Shown: positions 6,442-15,335 of the stretch, one piece after another | Position numbering within the stretch: the stretch's first letter is position 1 | Layout: every line of letters begins with the position of its first letter | Source: a bacterium UBP8_UBA817 | Lineage (GTDB): Bacteria; Margulisbacteria; Marinamargulisbacteria; UBA817 | Assembly (NCBI GenBank): GCA_002296285.1 | Contig: DBHX01000005.1 | Coordinates: 1-21,160, forward strand | Length of the DNA stretch: 21,160 nucleotides | Reading direction: 5' to 3' | Translations under genes and position numbers: made by a program | The notes under the pieces: generated by a model | What the model was told of the DNA's origin: nothing | Seen by the model: the letters and a program-made list of their open reading frames with translations, nothing else | Database searches by the model: none

Positions 6442-8448
6442 ATGTCTAATGTGAATTTTAGACATTTTAAAGTTTTAATACCGTTAATTTTAATCAGTTT
6501 AGCGTTTATTGTTGCGTTTAATATTTTCCTGGAACGTTTGAACTTTGATTCTCAAAGAAAAAATGCTCAATTTGCTATTTTAAATTCTGATATTTCTCTT
6601 CTTCAAGAGTTATCTGGTAATGACCGATCTACGATGTTGGCCATTTTAAAGGATCAAGTGGGTATTTCCACCATTATTGTCCCGGAGTATACCATTGGTG
6701 AATATGAGCGCTTGTCAAAGATAACGGTATTGCCAGGGCATCAAATTATTAATACGTTGCGTGTTGGTCAATTGTATCGAACGGTATTGTCTCGGTTGCG
6801 GCGAAAAACAACGATTGACCCACATGCAACATACATTATTGTCGATGAACTAAAGGTATACAAGCGAATAATTAGTCATTTAAAGTTGTTTCTTCCAAGA
6901 GATAGTGTGGTTGAACATTCGGGGCGAATCATACAGGTTAATATTCCATTTGAAAAAGTGTTAACATTACCGCTTGGGTTTAGTGAGGACTTGATCAAAC
7001 CATACACAACATTTGGCTTTAACATCATTCCTGAATTAAAGTCGTTTTATACATTTTCAAACGCTAAAATAGATTACACCTTTGCTGAATTAGAAAAAAA
7101 TGAGTTGGTAAAGTCAGTGATGTTTGCAAAAGATTTTAATTTTGGTGATGCGGAATTTTCAGGGAATTTATTAACGAATTTTCAACGGTCAGATTATAAG
7201 TTAATTGTTTCTGAATTTCTTTCATCTGAGTATGAGCAACCCCGGCATTTGGAATCATTGGCCTCAAAACTTTCGACTGAAGTTGTTGTTTTACATGGTG
7301 TTTTAAAAAAAGATGATGGCTCGATTTCACTTGAGTTATTGTTTAATCGGTATCTCAGGGCGTTAAATGAGCGTTCGCCACATATACTAACCTTTGCGCC
7401 AGTTCGGTCATCTCACTTATCGAATTTATATGACAAAAATATTTTGTACATGAAAAAAGTGATTGAGACCTATGAACGATCGGGTGGTATTAATGTTGAT
7501 TATTTTCCTAACCTGATTAAAATTGGGGCATCTTATATGGAAAAATTAATTATCGGCTTGGGTATTTTTTCGGCATTGTTTTTGCTTATTTTAAAAGTTC
7601 ATCGATTAGATACGCCGCGTCAGTATGGGTATTTAATTGGGTTTTTAAGCATTGCATATGCCATTATTTTGGGTGTCCAACCCTTAACTGTGTCTTTGTT
7701 GGGTTTGATGTCGGTTGTATTGGGTCCTGTGATTGGCTTTGTTTATTTTTACCCCAATCATTATGTCATTTCAAATGGGTATTCTCGACGCAAGTTATTC
7801 ACCCTGTTTCTTTTTTTACTGCAAGCTTTTTTCGTTTGCATGGTATCAGTTATTTTTTGTATTGCATTGTATAGTGATGCCGTGCATCTTCAAAATATTG
7901 TGCCATTCCGCGGTGTAAAGTTAGGGTTACTGTTACCGGTTGTATTGGTTGGGCTGTATTTTTATTGTGGTGATCGGCGTGTCAACTCAATTATGTATGT
8001 TTTAAGGCGGGTTGTTCGTTTTCCGATGACATTTTCAGCATTTTTTGTTTTATTATTCGCATCGTTTGTGATTTTGGTTTACATTTTTCGAAGCGGTAAT
8101 TATAGTCAACTATCTTCAATCGAATCATCTTTTCGATTATTTTTGGAACAATTATTTATTGTGAGACCTCGATTTAAAGAATTTCTCATCGGTTATCCGG
8201 CATTATTGATTGGGTATTGGTTTGCGGATCAAAAATTAAAAGATATGCTTTGGTTTTTGAATGGCTTGGGTGCGATTGCGTTGGCATCTTTAATTAATTC
8301 GTTTTGTCATTTTCATACCCCAGTATTGATTTCATTATATCGGTCGGTTTTGGGTTTTGTTGTTGGGTGTTTTGTGGCGTTGGCTGTATATTACACGTAC
8401 ATGATTACTCGTCGTCTTATTAAATCATTGCGCTTTATTTATCATTAA
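6442..8448 (+). CDS. DUF5693-like polytopic membrane protein
   Basis: The 668-aa protein has an N-terminal membrane anchor (about residues 12-30), then a ~335-residue soluble domain, presumably extracytoplasmic. About eight or nine hydrophobic helices follow from residue ~370 to the end (for example IIGLGIFSALFLLILKV, SLLGLMSVVLGPVIGFVYF, SVLGFVVGCFVALAVYYTYM). The soluble part, with VGISTIIVPEYTIGEYERLS near its start, fits my recollection of the DUF5693 family, whose biochemical role I do not know. Family assignment is by layout and partial motif similarity only. The gene diverges from the flagellar operon and is followed 2 nt later by rnc, suggesting co-transcription. No good Shine-Dalgarno precedes the ATG. 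Confidence 0.6.
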   Translation: MSNVNFRHFKVLIPLILISLAFIVAFNIFLERLNFDSQRKNAQFAILNSDISLLQELSGNDRSTMLAILKDQVGISTIIVPEYTIGEYERLSKITVLPGHQIINTLRVGQLYRTVLSRLRRKTTIDPHATYIIVDELKVYKRIISHLKLFLPRDSVVEHSGRIIQVNIPFEKVLTLPLGFSEDLIKPYTTFGFNIIPELKSFYTFSNAKIDYTFAELEKNELVKSVMFAKDFNFGDAEFSGNLLTNFQRSDYKLIVSEFLSSEYEQPRHLESLASKLSTEVVVLHGVLKKDDGSISLELLFNRYLRALNERSPHILTFAPVRSSHLSNLYDKNILYMKKVIETYERSGGINVDYFPNLIKIGASYMEKLIIGLGIFSALFLLILKVHRLDTPRQYGYLIGFLSIAYAIILGVQPLTVSLLGLMSVVLGPVIGFVYFYPNHYVISNGYSRRKLFTLFLFLLQAFFVCMVSVIFCIALYSDAVHLQNIVPFRGVKLGLLLPVVLVGLYFYCGDRRVNSIMYVLRRVVRFPMTFSAFFVLLFASFVILVYIFRSGNYSQLSSIESSFRLFLEQLFIVRPRFKEFLIGYPALLIGYWFADQKLKDMLWFLNGLGAIALASLINSFCHFHTPVLISLYRSVLGFVVGCFVALAVYYTYMITRRLIKSLRFIYH

Positions 8449-8450
8449 CC

Positions 8451-9164
8451 ATGTCATCATTATCAGATTTTTTTGATGTATTAAATATTGAGCCAAATGA
8501 TGAACGATTATATCAATATGCATTGACGCACCGTTCTTATATTCATCAAAAAAGAAAAAACAAACGTGAAGATCAACAAGAGCGGCTTGAATTTTTTGGC
8601 GATGCCGTATTAAAATTTGTTGTTTCGTATTATCTGATGCATAAATTTCCTAACATGGAAGAGGGGATGTTAACTAAAATTCGCGCTCGAATTATTTCAG
8701 ATCGATCGTTGGCTAAGTTGGGGCTGCAATTGAAATTGGATCGGTTTGTATTGGTTTCAGATAGTGAAAAAGCGTTTGGGGGCCAACAGCGCCCAGCCTT
8801 GTTATCCGATACTTTTGAGGCCATTTTAGGGGCCGTGTACTTGGATAAAGGGGTGGAATATACGCAGGATTGGTTTTCTGACATTATTGAAGAATATATG
8901 TCGGATTACTTAGATGTTGATTTTATTGTTGATTATAAAACGTTTTTACAGGAAATTGTTCAAAAGTATGGATCTCATTTGCCAGCATACGATTGTTATA
9001 AAATGACTGGACCTGAACATAAGAAGATGTTTCATTATAAAGTGGTAATTTCTTTGAAAGGTCAAAGATTTGAAGCGATTGGGGAGGGCGAAAATAAGAA
9101 GTTAGCACAGCAAGTGGCCGCCAAAGCCTGTGTTGAGCAATTGCGTCAGCAACAACTGATTTAA
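8451..9164 (+). CDS. rnc: Ribonuclease III
   Basis: RNase III cuts double-stranded RNA, chiefly rRNA precursors and structured mRNAs. The 237-aa protein has the family signature ERLEFFGDAVLKF (44-56), with the expected acidic residues E44, E47 and D51. The second catalytic block LLSDTFEAILGAVYLD (117-132) gives D120 and E123. A double-stranded-RNA-binding domain follows at about 160-234 (DYKTFLQEIVQKYG, then EGENKKLAQQVAAKACVEQL). Length is normal. It begins 2 nt after the upstream membrane-protein gene and converges on alr, overlapping it by 4 nt. Confidence 0.97.
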   Translation: MSSLSDFFDVLNIEPNDERLYQYALTHRSYIHQKRKNKREDQQERLEFFGDAVLKFVVSYYLMHKFPNMEEGMLTKIRARIISDRSLAKLGLQLKLDRFVLVSDSEKAFGGQQRPALLSDTFEAILGAVYLDKGVEYTQDWFSDIIEEYMSDYLDVDFIVDYKTFLQEIVQKYGSHLPAYDCYKMTGPEHKKMFHYKVVISLKGQRFEAIGEGENKKLAQQVAAKACVEQLRQQQLI

Positions 9165-9169
9165 ATCAG
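9156..9169. repeat. 14-bp perfect palindrome at the rnc/alr convergent overlap
   Basis: CTGATTTAAATCAG is its own reverse complement. It holds the last codons of both convergent genes, each reading Leu-Ile-stop (CTG ATT TAA) on its own strand, so the two stop codons overlap. No G/C-rich stem or flanking T-run accompanies it, so a bidirectional terminator is not supported. Confidence 0.8.
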
Positions 9170-10216
9170 ATAGTGCCGTTTGACTCGAGGGGATAATCTG
9201 GTGAGTACCTCTCGAGGGTTTTGGTTGGTGATTTTTGCCATTTCGTTTAGGCTTAACCCCGGAGTATTTTCTGGAGAAAGAATGATGGCCATGTCCTGTG
9301 GGTTTGCATGAATTGGTGAGGGGAGTTCAGCCATAAACATGTCCATGCAAATTTTTCCTACGATGGGGCATTTTTCATCGTTAATGATCACGTGCCCTTG
9401 ATTGGATAGTTGTGTGGATAGACCATCCGCATAGCCCATCCCAATAATGGCGATGGTTGTTGGCCGGCTTGTGGTGTATGTGCTGCCATACCCAACACTG
9501 GTGTTTTCAGGAATGGACTGAATGTGGCGGATGGGGGCAGAGAGTGTGAAGCTGTTCTGGTATGCACCTAAACCAATGCGTATGGTGTTCTGATGTGAAT
9601 CGACAATGTTTTTTATCGCATCAGAATTTGAAAAATGAATCATTTGTTGATTAAATGTTGCTTTATGTTTGAAAAATCGATCAATTTGTTTTTTGTTTAA
9701 GGGGTGCTCTGGCGCATCGCTATTGGCAAAGTGAGAATATACCCCTTCTTTTATCACCATGTCCGGTGAATTGTGCCAATAATTGATTGTTTTGATTGCG
9801 TCTTGCCAGGGAGTGCCTAATCGTGTCATTCCGGTGTCAATTTTTAGATGGGTTTTAATCGGTCGACTTTTTTTACTTGCAAATGCACTAATTTCATCGA
9901 TGGTTGAATGCGTGTATACCGTGACAGCGATGTCCAATGCCGAGATTGTATCGAGTTCAAAATCAAATGGTTCAGATAGAAGCAAAATGGGTGTGGTAAT
10001 TCCCTGATTTCTGAGTTGTGTGGCTTCGTTTAAGTTTGCAACACCAATGTAGTCAATGGTATGAGTGAGTGTTTCGCAGATACTTGCGGCGCCCAATCCA
10101 TAGGCATCAGCTTTTGCAACAAGCAACACTTTGGGAGGGCGTTTGATAGAGTCCTTGATTTGGGTTATATTTTCTTTAATCGTTTGACAATTGATGCCTA
10201 GTGCTGCAAATCCCAT
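9161..10216 (-). CDS. alr: Alanine racemase
   Basis: Alr is a PLP-dependent enzyme that interconverts L- and D-alanine, supplying D-Ala for peptidoglycan. The 351-aa protein has the PLP-binding lysine K35 in VLLVAKADAYGLGA (31-44), the central HLKIDTGMTRLG (123-134), the second catalytic residue Y243 in SVGYGSTY (240-247) and IAIIGMGYADGLS (255-267). It ends in the usual NPREVLTRLSPRVKR block near the C-terminus. The N-terminus is slightly short but begins with a normal FAALGINCQTIKENI strand-helix. It lies 21 nt after prfB as the third gene of a secA-prfB-alr operon. Confidence 0.95.
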   Translation of the reverse strand: MGFAALGINCQTIKENITQIKDSIKRPPKVLLVAKADAYGLGAASICETLTHTIDYIGVANLNEATQLRNQGITTPILLLSEPFDFELDTISALDIAVTVYTHSTIDEISAFASKKSRPIKTHLKIDTGMTRLGTPWQDAIKTINYWHNSPDMVIKEGVYSHFANSDAPEHPLNKKQIDRFFKHKATFNQQMIHFSNSDAIKNIVDSHQNTIRIGLGAYQNSFTLSAPIRHIQSIPENTSVGYGSTYTTSRPTTIAIIGMGYADGLSTQLSNQGHVIINDEKCPIVGKICMDMFMAELPSPIHANPQDMAIILSPENTPGLSLNEMAKITNQNPREVLTRLSPRVKRHYLI

Positions 10217-10237
10217 ATGTTTTAGCTTATCAACTCT

Positions 10238-11354
10238 TTATGATTTGTCGAGCTTTTCCTTTGACTGATACCTGAGGTGGTCTTCAATAAATGGGTTAAT
10301 CTCACCATCCATCACTTTTTGAATATTACTTGTTTCTGTGTTTGTTCGATGGTCTTTGACCATTTTGTAGGGGTGAAAGACATACGATCGAATTTGGTTG
10401 CCCCAGGCAATCTCATTGCTTCCTTTTAAGTCATCAATTTTTTCTTTTTGTTCACTTTCGAGTCGATTTAGAATTCTAGCGGTTAAAATTTTCATGGCCG
10501 TATCTTTATTGGCGGTTTGTGATCGTTGGGATTGAGATTGAGCTACAATGCCCGTCGGAAGGTGGGTGATTCTTACAGCGGAGTCTGTTTTATTGATATG
10601 TTGGCCGCCAGCACCCGATGCTCGGTAGGTGTCAATTCTTAAATCTTTTGGTTCAATATTGATTGATTTATACGAATCGTCAAACTGAGGGATAACGTCA
10701 ACGGCAGCAAAGGATGTTTGTCGTTTTGCATTGGCATTAAATGGGCTTTGTCTAACCAGTCGATGAATTCCAATTTCATTTTTGCACAGACCATAACAAA
10801 AAGGCCCGTTCACCAGTATGGTTGCGGATTTGATCCCAGCTTCATCTCCAGATGTGATTTCAGTTAACTCTATGGTGAATCCTTTGATATCAAACCATCG
10901 GGTGTACATTCTGAGCAGCATCTCGGCCCAATCTTGAGCGTCAGTGCCGCCAGCCCCGGCATTAATTGTGAAAATGCAGGGCAATGTGTCCCATTCATGG
11001 GATAATAAGCATTCAATTTCTATGGTGTTGACTTTTCCTTCTAAATTTTGAATTAAGTTTTTGATTTCCATTAAGATATCGGTATCATCAGGGGTTTCGC
11101 CTAACAGTTCGAGTCCAGTTTGTGCATTTTCAATGCTTGTTTTGATGTCTTGAATATTATCACGTTGTCGTTTTAATTGGTTGAGATGTTGAAAGACTTT
11201 TTGGGCATTATCATTGTTGTCCCAAAAACTATCCAATTCAATTTCTGCATCAATTTGGCGTATTTCTTCTGTAATTGAAGATTCGTTAAAGATAGTCTCC
11301 GAGCAGGTAGAAACGATCGTTGATTTTTTTTAATTGCTGATTCAGTTCTTGCAT
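10238..11354 (-). CDS. prfB: Peptide chain release factor 2, needs +1 programmed frameshift
   Basis: RF2 terminates translation at UGA and UAA. The reading frame opens at ATG 11354 (overlapping the secA stop as TAATG) and encodes 22 codons, MQELNQQLKKINDRFYLLGD-YL. It then meets an in-frame TAA at 11288-11286. A +1 shift at CTT gives AAC GAA TCT TCA..., continuing to 10238 for a 371-aa product, close to E. coli RF2 (365 aa). The tripeptide SPF (about 203-205) identifies RF2 rather than RF1, and GGQ (about 249-251, in RASGAGGQHINKTDSA) is the peptidyl-hydrolysis motif. An automatic call would instead start at the TTG at 11236 (332 aa) and lose the N-terminus. The stop at the shift site is unusual. 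Confidence 0.95.
11285..11300 (-). promoter_or_regulatory. prfB: prfB +1 frameshift site with a UAA stop
   Basis: The minus strand reads GGAG-AC-TAT-CTT-TAA-C. This matches the RF2 autoregulatory site, in which an internal Shine-Dalgarno-like element sits just upstream of CUU and a stop codon followed by C. In E. coli it is AGGGGG-UAU-CUU-UGA-C. Here the GGAG is about one nt further upstream and the stop is TAA instead of TGA. Slippage of the Leu codon CTT to TTT puts AAC next and opens the RF2 frame. Confidence 0.9.
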
Positions 11355-13915
11355 TACTTTCCGATTACTTTCCAACCATGATTTTCAACCAGTTCTTTGG
11401 CTTTTTTCCATTTCAATTCTTGAATTTCGCCATCTTTTTCAATTGTGATGCGATCATTTCGACCAAGGTCAGATGAAATGGATGCGTTGGTTTTTGATTC
11501 CGATCGTGAGTATCGGATGGTTTCAGGTTTTTTTCCTTCAACGGTTTCAGGTGCTGTTGTTTCAATGCTTTCAATGCGATTTAAGACTTTGATGGTTTCG
11601 CTAAAAACACTGTATATCATTTCTTTAAACATTTGAAAGGCCTCTACTTTATATTCAATGAGGGGATCTCTTTGGCCATAGGCACGTAACCCAATCCCTT
11701 CCCTAAGTGCATCCATGTTGTGTAGCTGATCCATCCATTTGGCATCCAAATGCCGTAAGAGTGTTAATCGTGATATGGTGCTGAAAATATCCTCTGGAAA
11801 GTGTTGTATTTGTAATTTAAACGCGGTTATTAATTCCTTTTCAATGGCTTCAGGGGTGTTTTTTTCATTTGTCTTAAGTAATGAAACAATTGGTTGGTAG
11901 GGAAAAATATCCAATAGCGTTTTGCAAAACTCGTTGTAGTTTTCTTCATTGGTGGAACGATGTTTAAACGGTTCTTGGTATTCGCTGATTAAGTAGTCAA
12001 ATACATCATGAATGCCGTCGGTCAGCTTTTCTAAAATGGTGCCTTCTTTTAAGCATTGGCGTCGTAAGGTGTAAACCGTTTCACGTTGCTTATCCAATAC
12101 ATTATCAAATTCTAAAATTTGCTTCCTCGCTGAAAAATGAAATTGTTCGACTTTTTTTTGCGCTTTACTCAATGATTTTGTGATCATATTATGTTCAATT
12201 GGAGTATCATCCGGGAGCCCTAGCGTGCTCATGACCGACGCGATTCTTTCTGATCCAAATAACCTCATGAGGTCATCTTCAAGACTGGAGTAAAATTTTG
12301 ATTTTCCAGGATCTCCTTGTCGTCCGGATCGGCCACGTAATTGGTTGTCTATTCGTCTGGATTCATGGCGCTCAGAGCCAATGACATAGAGTCCTCCGTT
12401 TTTTACAACTCCCTCACCTAACACAATGTCAGTACCTCGACCTGCCATGTTTGTTGCGATGGTGATGGCGCTAGATTGCCCTGCATCCTTAACAATTTCA
12501 GCCTCTTTTTCATGAAACTTGGCATTGAGTACTTTATGAGGAATTTTTTCCTTGGTTAATAATTTTGATATTAATTCGGATGTTTCAATCGCAATGGTTC
12601 CGACCAATACGGGTTGTTTTTTTTCGTGGTGGGCTTTGATGTCTTTAACAATGGCTTTGTATTTTTCTTCTTTTGTTTTATAAATAACATCCGCTGTATC
12701 ATTTCTTAATATGGGTTTATTTGTAGGAATAACAGCAACGTCCAACCCGTAAATTTTAATAAATTCTTCTTCTTCGGTTTTGGCGGTTCCCGTCATGCCA
12801 GATAATTTGGGGAACAATCGAAAATAGTTTTGATAGGTGACACTGGCCAATGTTTGGCTTTCATTTTGAATCACTAAATTTTCAGCGGCTTCAATGGCTT
12901 GATGCAGGCCATCTGAATAGCGTCGTCCTTCAAGCACACGGCCGGTAAATTCATCCACAATCATCACTTGTCCGTCTCGAACCACATAATCCACGTCTCG
13001 TTTAAATAGATGCAGTGCTTTCAATGATTGAATCACAATGTGGGCAACATCCATGGTTTCAATCGAATAGATGTTTGAAATTCCCAATGTTTTTTCAATT
13101 TTATTGGTGCCATCTTCTGTAAGAACAATGTTTTTGTGTTTTTCATCAAGGGTGAAGTCTGCGGTTTCTTTGAGGGATTTGGCCACCCCAATCAATTGTT
13201 TGTATTTTGCGGTTGAGTCTTCGATGGATCCTGAAATAATGAGTGGTGTTCGTGCTTCATCCACCAAAATGCTATCAACCTCATCAACAATGGCATAATG
13301 GGGGGGGCGTTGAACACATTCTTCTAGACTTGATGCCAAGTTATCTCTTAAATAATCAAAGCCATATTCATTGTTCGTTCCAAAGGTGATGTCACAAGCA
13401 TAGGCGTGTTGACGTGCTTCATGAGGCATACTGTTTTGAATGAGTCCAACCGATAACCCCAAAAATGAATAGATTTGCCCCATCCATTCTGAATCTCGCT
13501 TGGCCAAGTAATCATTTACGGTTACCAAATGCACGCCTTTTCCCTCGAGGGCATTTAAATAAGCGGGGAGTGTTGCTACCAGTGTTTTTCCTTCGCCGGT
13601 TTTCATTTCGGCAATTCGGCAATCGTTAAGAACCATGCCCCCAATCAGTTGGACATCAAAATGTCGCATGTTAAGGACACGTTTTGCCGCTTCTCTGACA
13701 ACAGCGAATGCCTCAGGTAGAATGCTGTCCAGTGATTTTCCGTTGGCAATCGCGGATTTAAATTCATCGGTTTTATTTTTTAAATCGGTGTCTGAAAGTT
13801 GTTGGATCTGGTTTTCAAGGGCATTGATTTGGTTGACTCTTTCTTGATAACGCTCAGTGGTTTTTTTTGCTGGATCTCCCACAAAAAGATCTTTTATTTT
13901 TTCGATAATGGTCAT
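11354..13915 (-). CDS. secA: Preprotein translocase ATPase SecA
   Basis: SecA drives proteins through SecYEG by ATP hydrolysis. The 853-aa protein is complete. It has the Walker A MKTGEGKT (104-111), the VHLVTVNDYLAKRDSEWM helicase motif, FGTNNEYGFDYLRDN, the DEVDS Walker B (211-215) with TPLIISG after it, the IATNMAGRGTDI motif and QLRGRSGRQGDPG. The C-terminus lacks the Cys-rich zinc-binding tail of E. coli SecA. It ends in KWKKAKELVENHGW with no cysteines, so SecB-type tail contacts are unlikely. The gene is the head of secA-prfB-alr, and its stop shares a base with the prfB ATG. No Shine-Dalgarno precedes the ATG; see the upstream promoter. Confidence 0.99.
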   Translation of the reverse strand: MTIIEKIKDLFVGDPAKKTTERYQERVNQINALENQIQQLSDTDLKNKTDEFKSAIANGKSLDSILPEAFAVVREAAKRVLNMRHFDVQLIGGMVLNDCRIAEMKTGEGKTLVATLPAYLNALEGKGVHLVTVNDYLAKRDSEWMGQIYSFLGLSVGLIQNSMPHEARQHAYACDITFGTNNEYGFDYLRDNLASSLEECVQRPPHYAIVDEVDSILVDEARTPLIISGSIEDSTAKYKQLIGVAKSLKETADFTLDEKHKNIVLTEDGTNKIEKTLGISNIYSIETMDVAHIVIQSLKALHLFKRDVDYVVRDGQVMIVDEFTGRVLEGRRYSDGLHQAIEAAENLVIQNESQTLASVTYQNYFRLFPKLSGMTGTAKTEEEEFIKIYGLDVAVIPTNKPILRNDTADVIYKTKEEKYKAIVKDIKAHHEKKQPVLVGTIAIETSELISKLLTKEKIPHKVLNAKFHEKEAEIVKDAGQSSAITIATNMAGRGTDIVLGEGVVKNGGLYVIGSERHESRRIDNQLRGRSGRQGDPGKSKFYSSLEDDLMRLFGSERIASVMSTLGLPDDTPIEHNMITKSLSKAQKKVEQFHFSARKQILEFDNVLDKQRETVYTLRRQCLKEGTILEKLTDGIHDVFDYLISEYQEPFKHRSTNEENYNEFCKTLLDIFPYQPIVSLLKTNEKNTPEAIEKELITAFKLQIQHFPEDIFSTISRLTLLRHLDAKWMDQLHNMDALREGIGLRAYGQRDPLIEYKVEAFQMFKEMIYSVFSETIKVLNRIESIETTAPETVEGKKPETIRYSRSESKTNASISSDLGRNDRITIEKDGEIQELKWKKAKELVENHGWKVIGK

Positions 13916-13921
13916 CCATTT

Positions 13922-13950
13922 ATATTAGCGAATATCAACTTGAGCTTCAA
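13922..13950 (-). promoter_or_regulatory. secA promoter, leaderless geometry
   Basis: On the minus strand, TTGAAG (13950-13945), a 17-nt spacer and TAATAT (13927-13922) form a good sigma-70 promoter. The -10 box lies at -12 to -7 from the A of the secA ATG, so transcription is predicted to begin on or next to the start codon. The six nt between them (AAATGG) contain no useful Shine-Dalgarno. The rest of the 122-bp gap to the divergent gene at 14038 holds no other gene. Confidence 0.6.
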
Positions 13951-14037
13951 TGGTTCATGCTGTGGGGGGATGTTTATTTTTTTATGTTTTTGGGAATATA
14001 AATAAAAAAAAGATCGTAAAATAAGTGAGGTAGCCTG

Positions 14038-14487
14038 ATGAACAACTTAGATTTAAACCATTTGCATCCAACCGGCCTGACCAAAGGGGATTTAGTAGAT
14101 TCAACAGAGGCTAATCAAATTAGTGAGGAAATAACCAATATGCTGGATCAGGTATTTGACTTAATATTTACATCTTCGAAACAAGTGTTGGGAAACATTA
14201 ATAGTATTGGTATTAAATATGGTCATCCTTTGGATAATCCCGATCATATGTTGATTGTTTTTCCAAATGAAGTGTATGGGTTTGAGTCTTGGAATCAGTC
14301 GTCTAGGAGAAAGCGGTGGCGCTATCAACGATCAACCAAGACCATTTTTAAAAATGGGGTATCTGTGACTGAGAAAGATACGCAATCCTTTGTCCAATTT
14401 ATCCAGACGGGCTTGGCTGCGATGAACGATCAACAGGTGGCCTTTTCAAAAAATATTACTCAAAAAGAGTTAAATAGTGTTCAGTAG
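14038..14487 (+). CDS. Hypothetical protein, 149 aa
   Basis: I do not recognise this protein. It is hydrophilic, without signal peptide or membrane segment. It has a helical N-terminal half (NQISEEITNMLDQVFDLIFT), a mid-region that may be beta-rich (SIGIKYGHPLDNPDHMLIVF), and a basic segment SSRRKRWRYQRSTK (about 97-110). A GAGG ribosome-binding site lies about 8 nt before the ATG, supporting the start. A TAAAAT further upstream (14019-14024) may be a -10 box, but no -35 is convincing. It diverges from secA and lies just before the decayed region. Real coding is likely from the ribosome-binding site, length and ordinary codon use. Function is unknown. Confidence 0.65.
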   Translation: MNNLDLNHLHPTGLTKGDLVDSTEANQISEEITNMLDQVFDLIFTSSKQVLGNINSIGIKYGHPLDNPDHMLIVFPNEVYGFESWNQSSRRKRWRYQRSTKTIFKNGVSVTEKDTQSFVQFIQTGLAAMNDQQVAFSKNITQKELNSVQ

Positions 14488-14513
14488 GTTGTATTTACTT
14501 TTGATGTCTTAAT

Positions 14514-14570
14514 TATAATGATTGGGATTAAAAGTATGAATGGGCTGACGATGAATTTGAGGTGAAACTA
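14514..14570 (+). promoter_or_regulatory. Candidate promoter and ribosome-binding site ahead of the broken gene
   Basis: TATAAT (14514-14519) is a perfect -10 box, although the best -35-like hexamer, TTGTAT (14489-14494), is 19 nt away. A strong Shine-Dalgarno, TGAGGTG (14558-14564), lies six nt before ATG 14571. Together they argue that a gene once began at 14571, even though the following coding stretch is AT-rich and interrupted. Confidence 0.45.
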
Positions 14571-14831
14571 ATGCCTTTTGAAATTATGGAATTCGATTTT
14601 ATTTTATTTTTATCTGTTATTTTTTGTTTTTATGAAATTAATATTTTTTTATTTCTATATTTAATAAAAAAATGTATTTTTGTTCAAATAATGAAAAAAG
14701 TTACGTCTGTTTTAAATATTGATGAGTTCCCTTTTCGGATTTCTGGCGATGAATCGTCAAAAAAGCGACGAAGGCTCGATAAATCTTTTCAGCATTCGAT
14801 CACCGCAGATCGTTGGTTGATGTCATAAGAT

Positions 14832-15335
14832 TTGTTGACTGCATCGGATGTTGCCGATTTGTCATTAGCTCTTAAGATCTATAAAAATATTCGATCGAGA
14901 AGCACTCAAATTGATGATCGGTTTGTAACAGAGCCTGAAGTTAAAGAAGCTTTGAATCATTCGTGTTTTTTTAATGCAGTGGAAGCGTTCACTTTATTGG
15001 GACAATATGAGATTCGGAGAAAAATCAAATGTGATGATTCGGTTACTTCGTTCAAGAAACAGTCCGATGAGGAACGCGTCAACTTATTTTATCAATGGGC
15101 GCATTATTTGTTTTCAGAGTTATCGTTGGCTACAGGGGTTCAAACGAAAGATGCGCTGATACGTTTAAATAAAATTCGGGGAGTGCTTTCAAATGAGGAT
15201 CAATGCCGCATTCAATATGCGAAAGGTCGTCTTATGTTTATTCAAAATTTGCCGGAAGGGTTGGTTAATGGGTTCAATTTTAGCCCGATAGATGTATTGC
15301 CGGGTGTTTTCTGGGGCGTTAACCTTATCGCTTAG
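14832..15335 (+). CDS. Open fragment 2 of the broken gene, 167 aa
   Basis: This is a TTG-started open stretch immediately downstream of, and in frame with, the TAA at 14826-14828; no Shine-Dalgarno supports the TTG. The protein is predicted mostly helical (SDVADLSLALKIYKNIRSRS, then ERVNLFYQWAHYLFSELSLA), which recalls TPR-like solenoids without a definite match. Its last ~14 codons overlap fragment 3 in another frame and look like out-of-frame tail. It is listed separately because it could be expressed if the gene is really split. Function unknown. Confidence 0.4.
   Translation: MLTASDVADLSLALKIYKNIRSRSTQIDDRFVTEPEVKEALNHSCFFNAVEAFTLLGQYEIRRKIKCDDSVTSFKKQSDEERVNLFYQWAHYLFSELSLATGVQTKDALIRLNKIRGVLSNEDQCRIQYAKGRLMFIQNLPEGLVNGFNFSPIDVLPGVFWGVNLIA

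Noticed and set aside
10238..11236. A 332-aa RF2 starting at TTG 11236
   Set aside because: The frame is open upstream to the shift site, and the 22-codon leader ORF plus +1 shift restores the full RF2 N-terminus.
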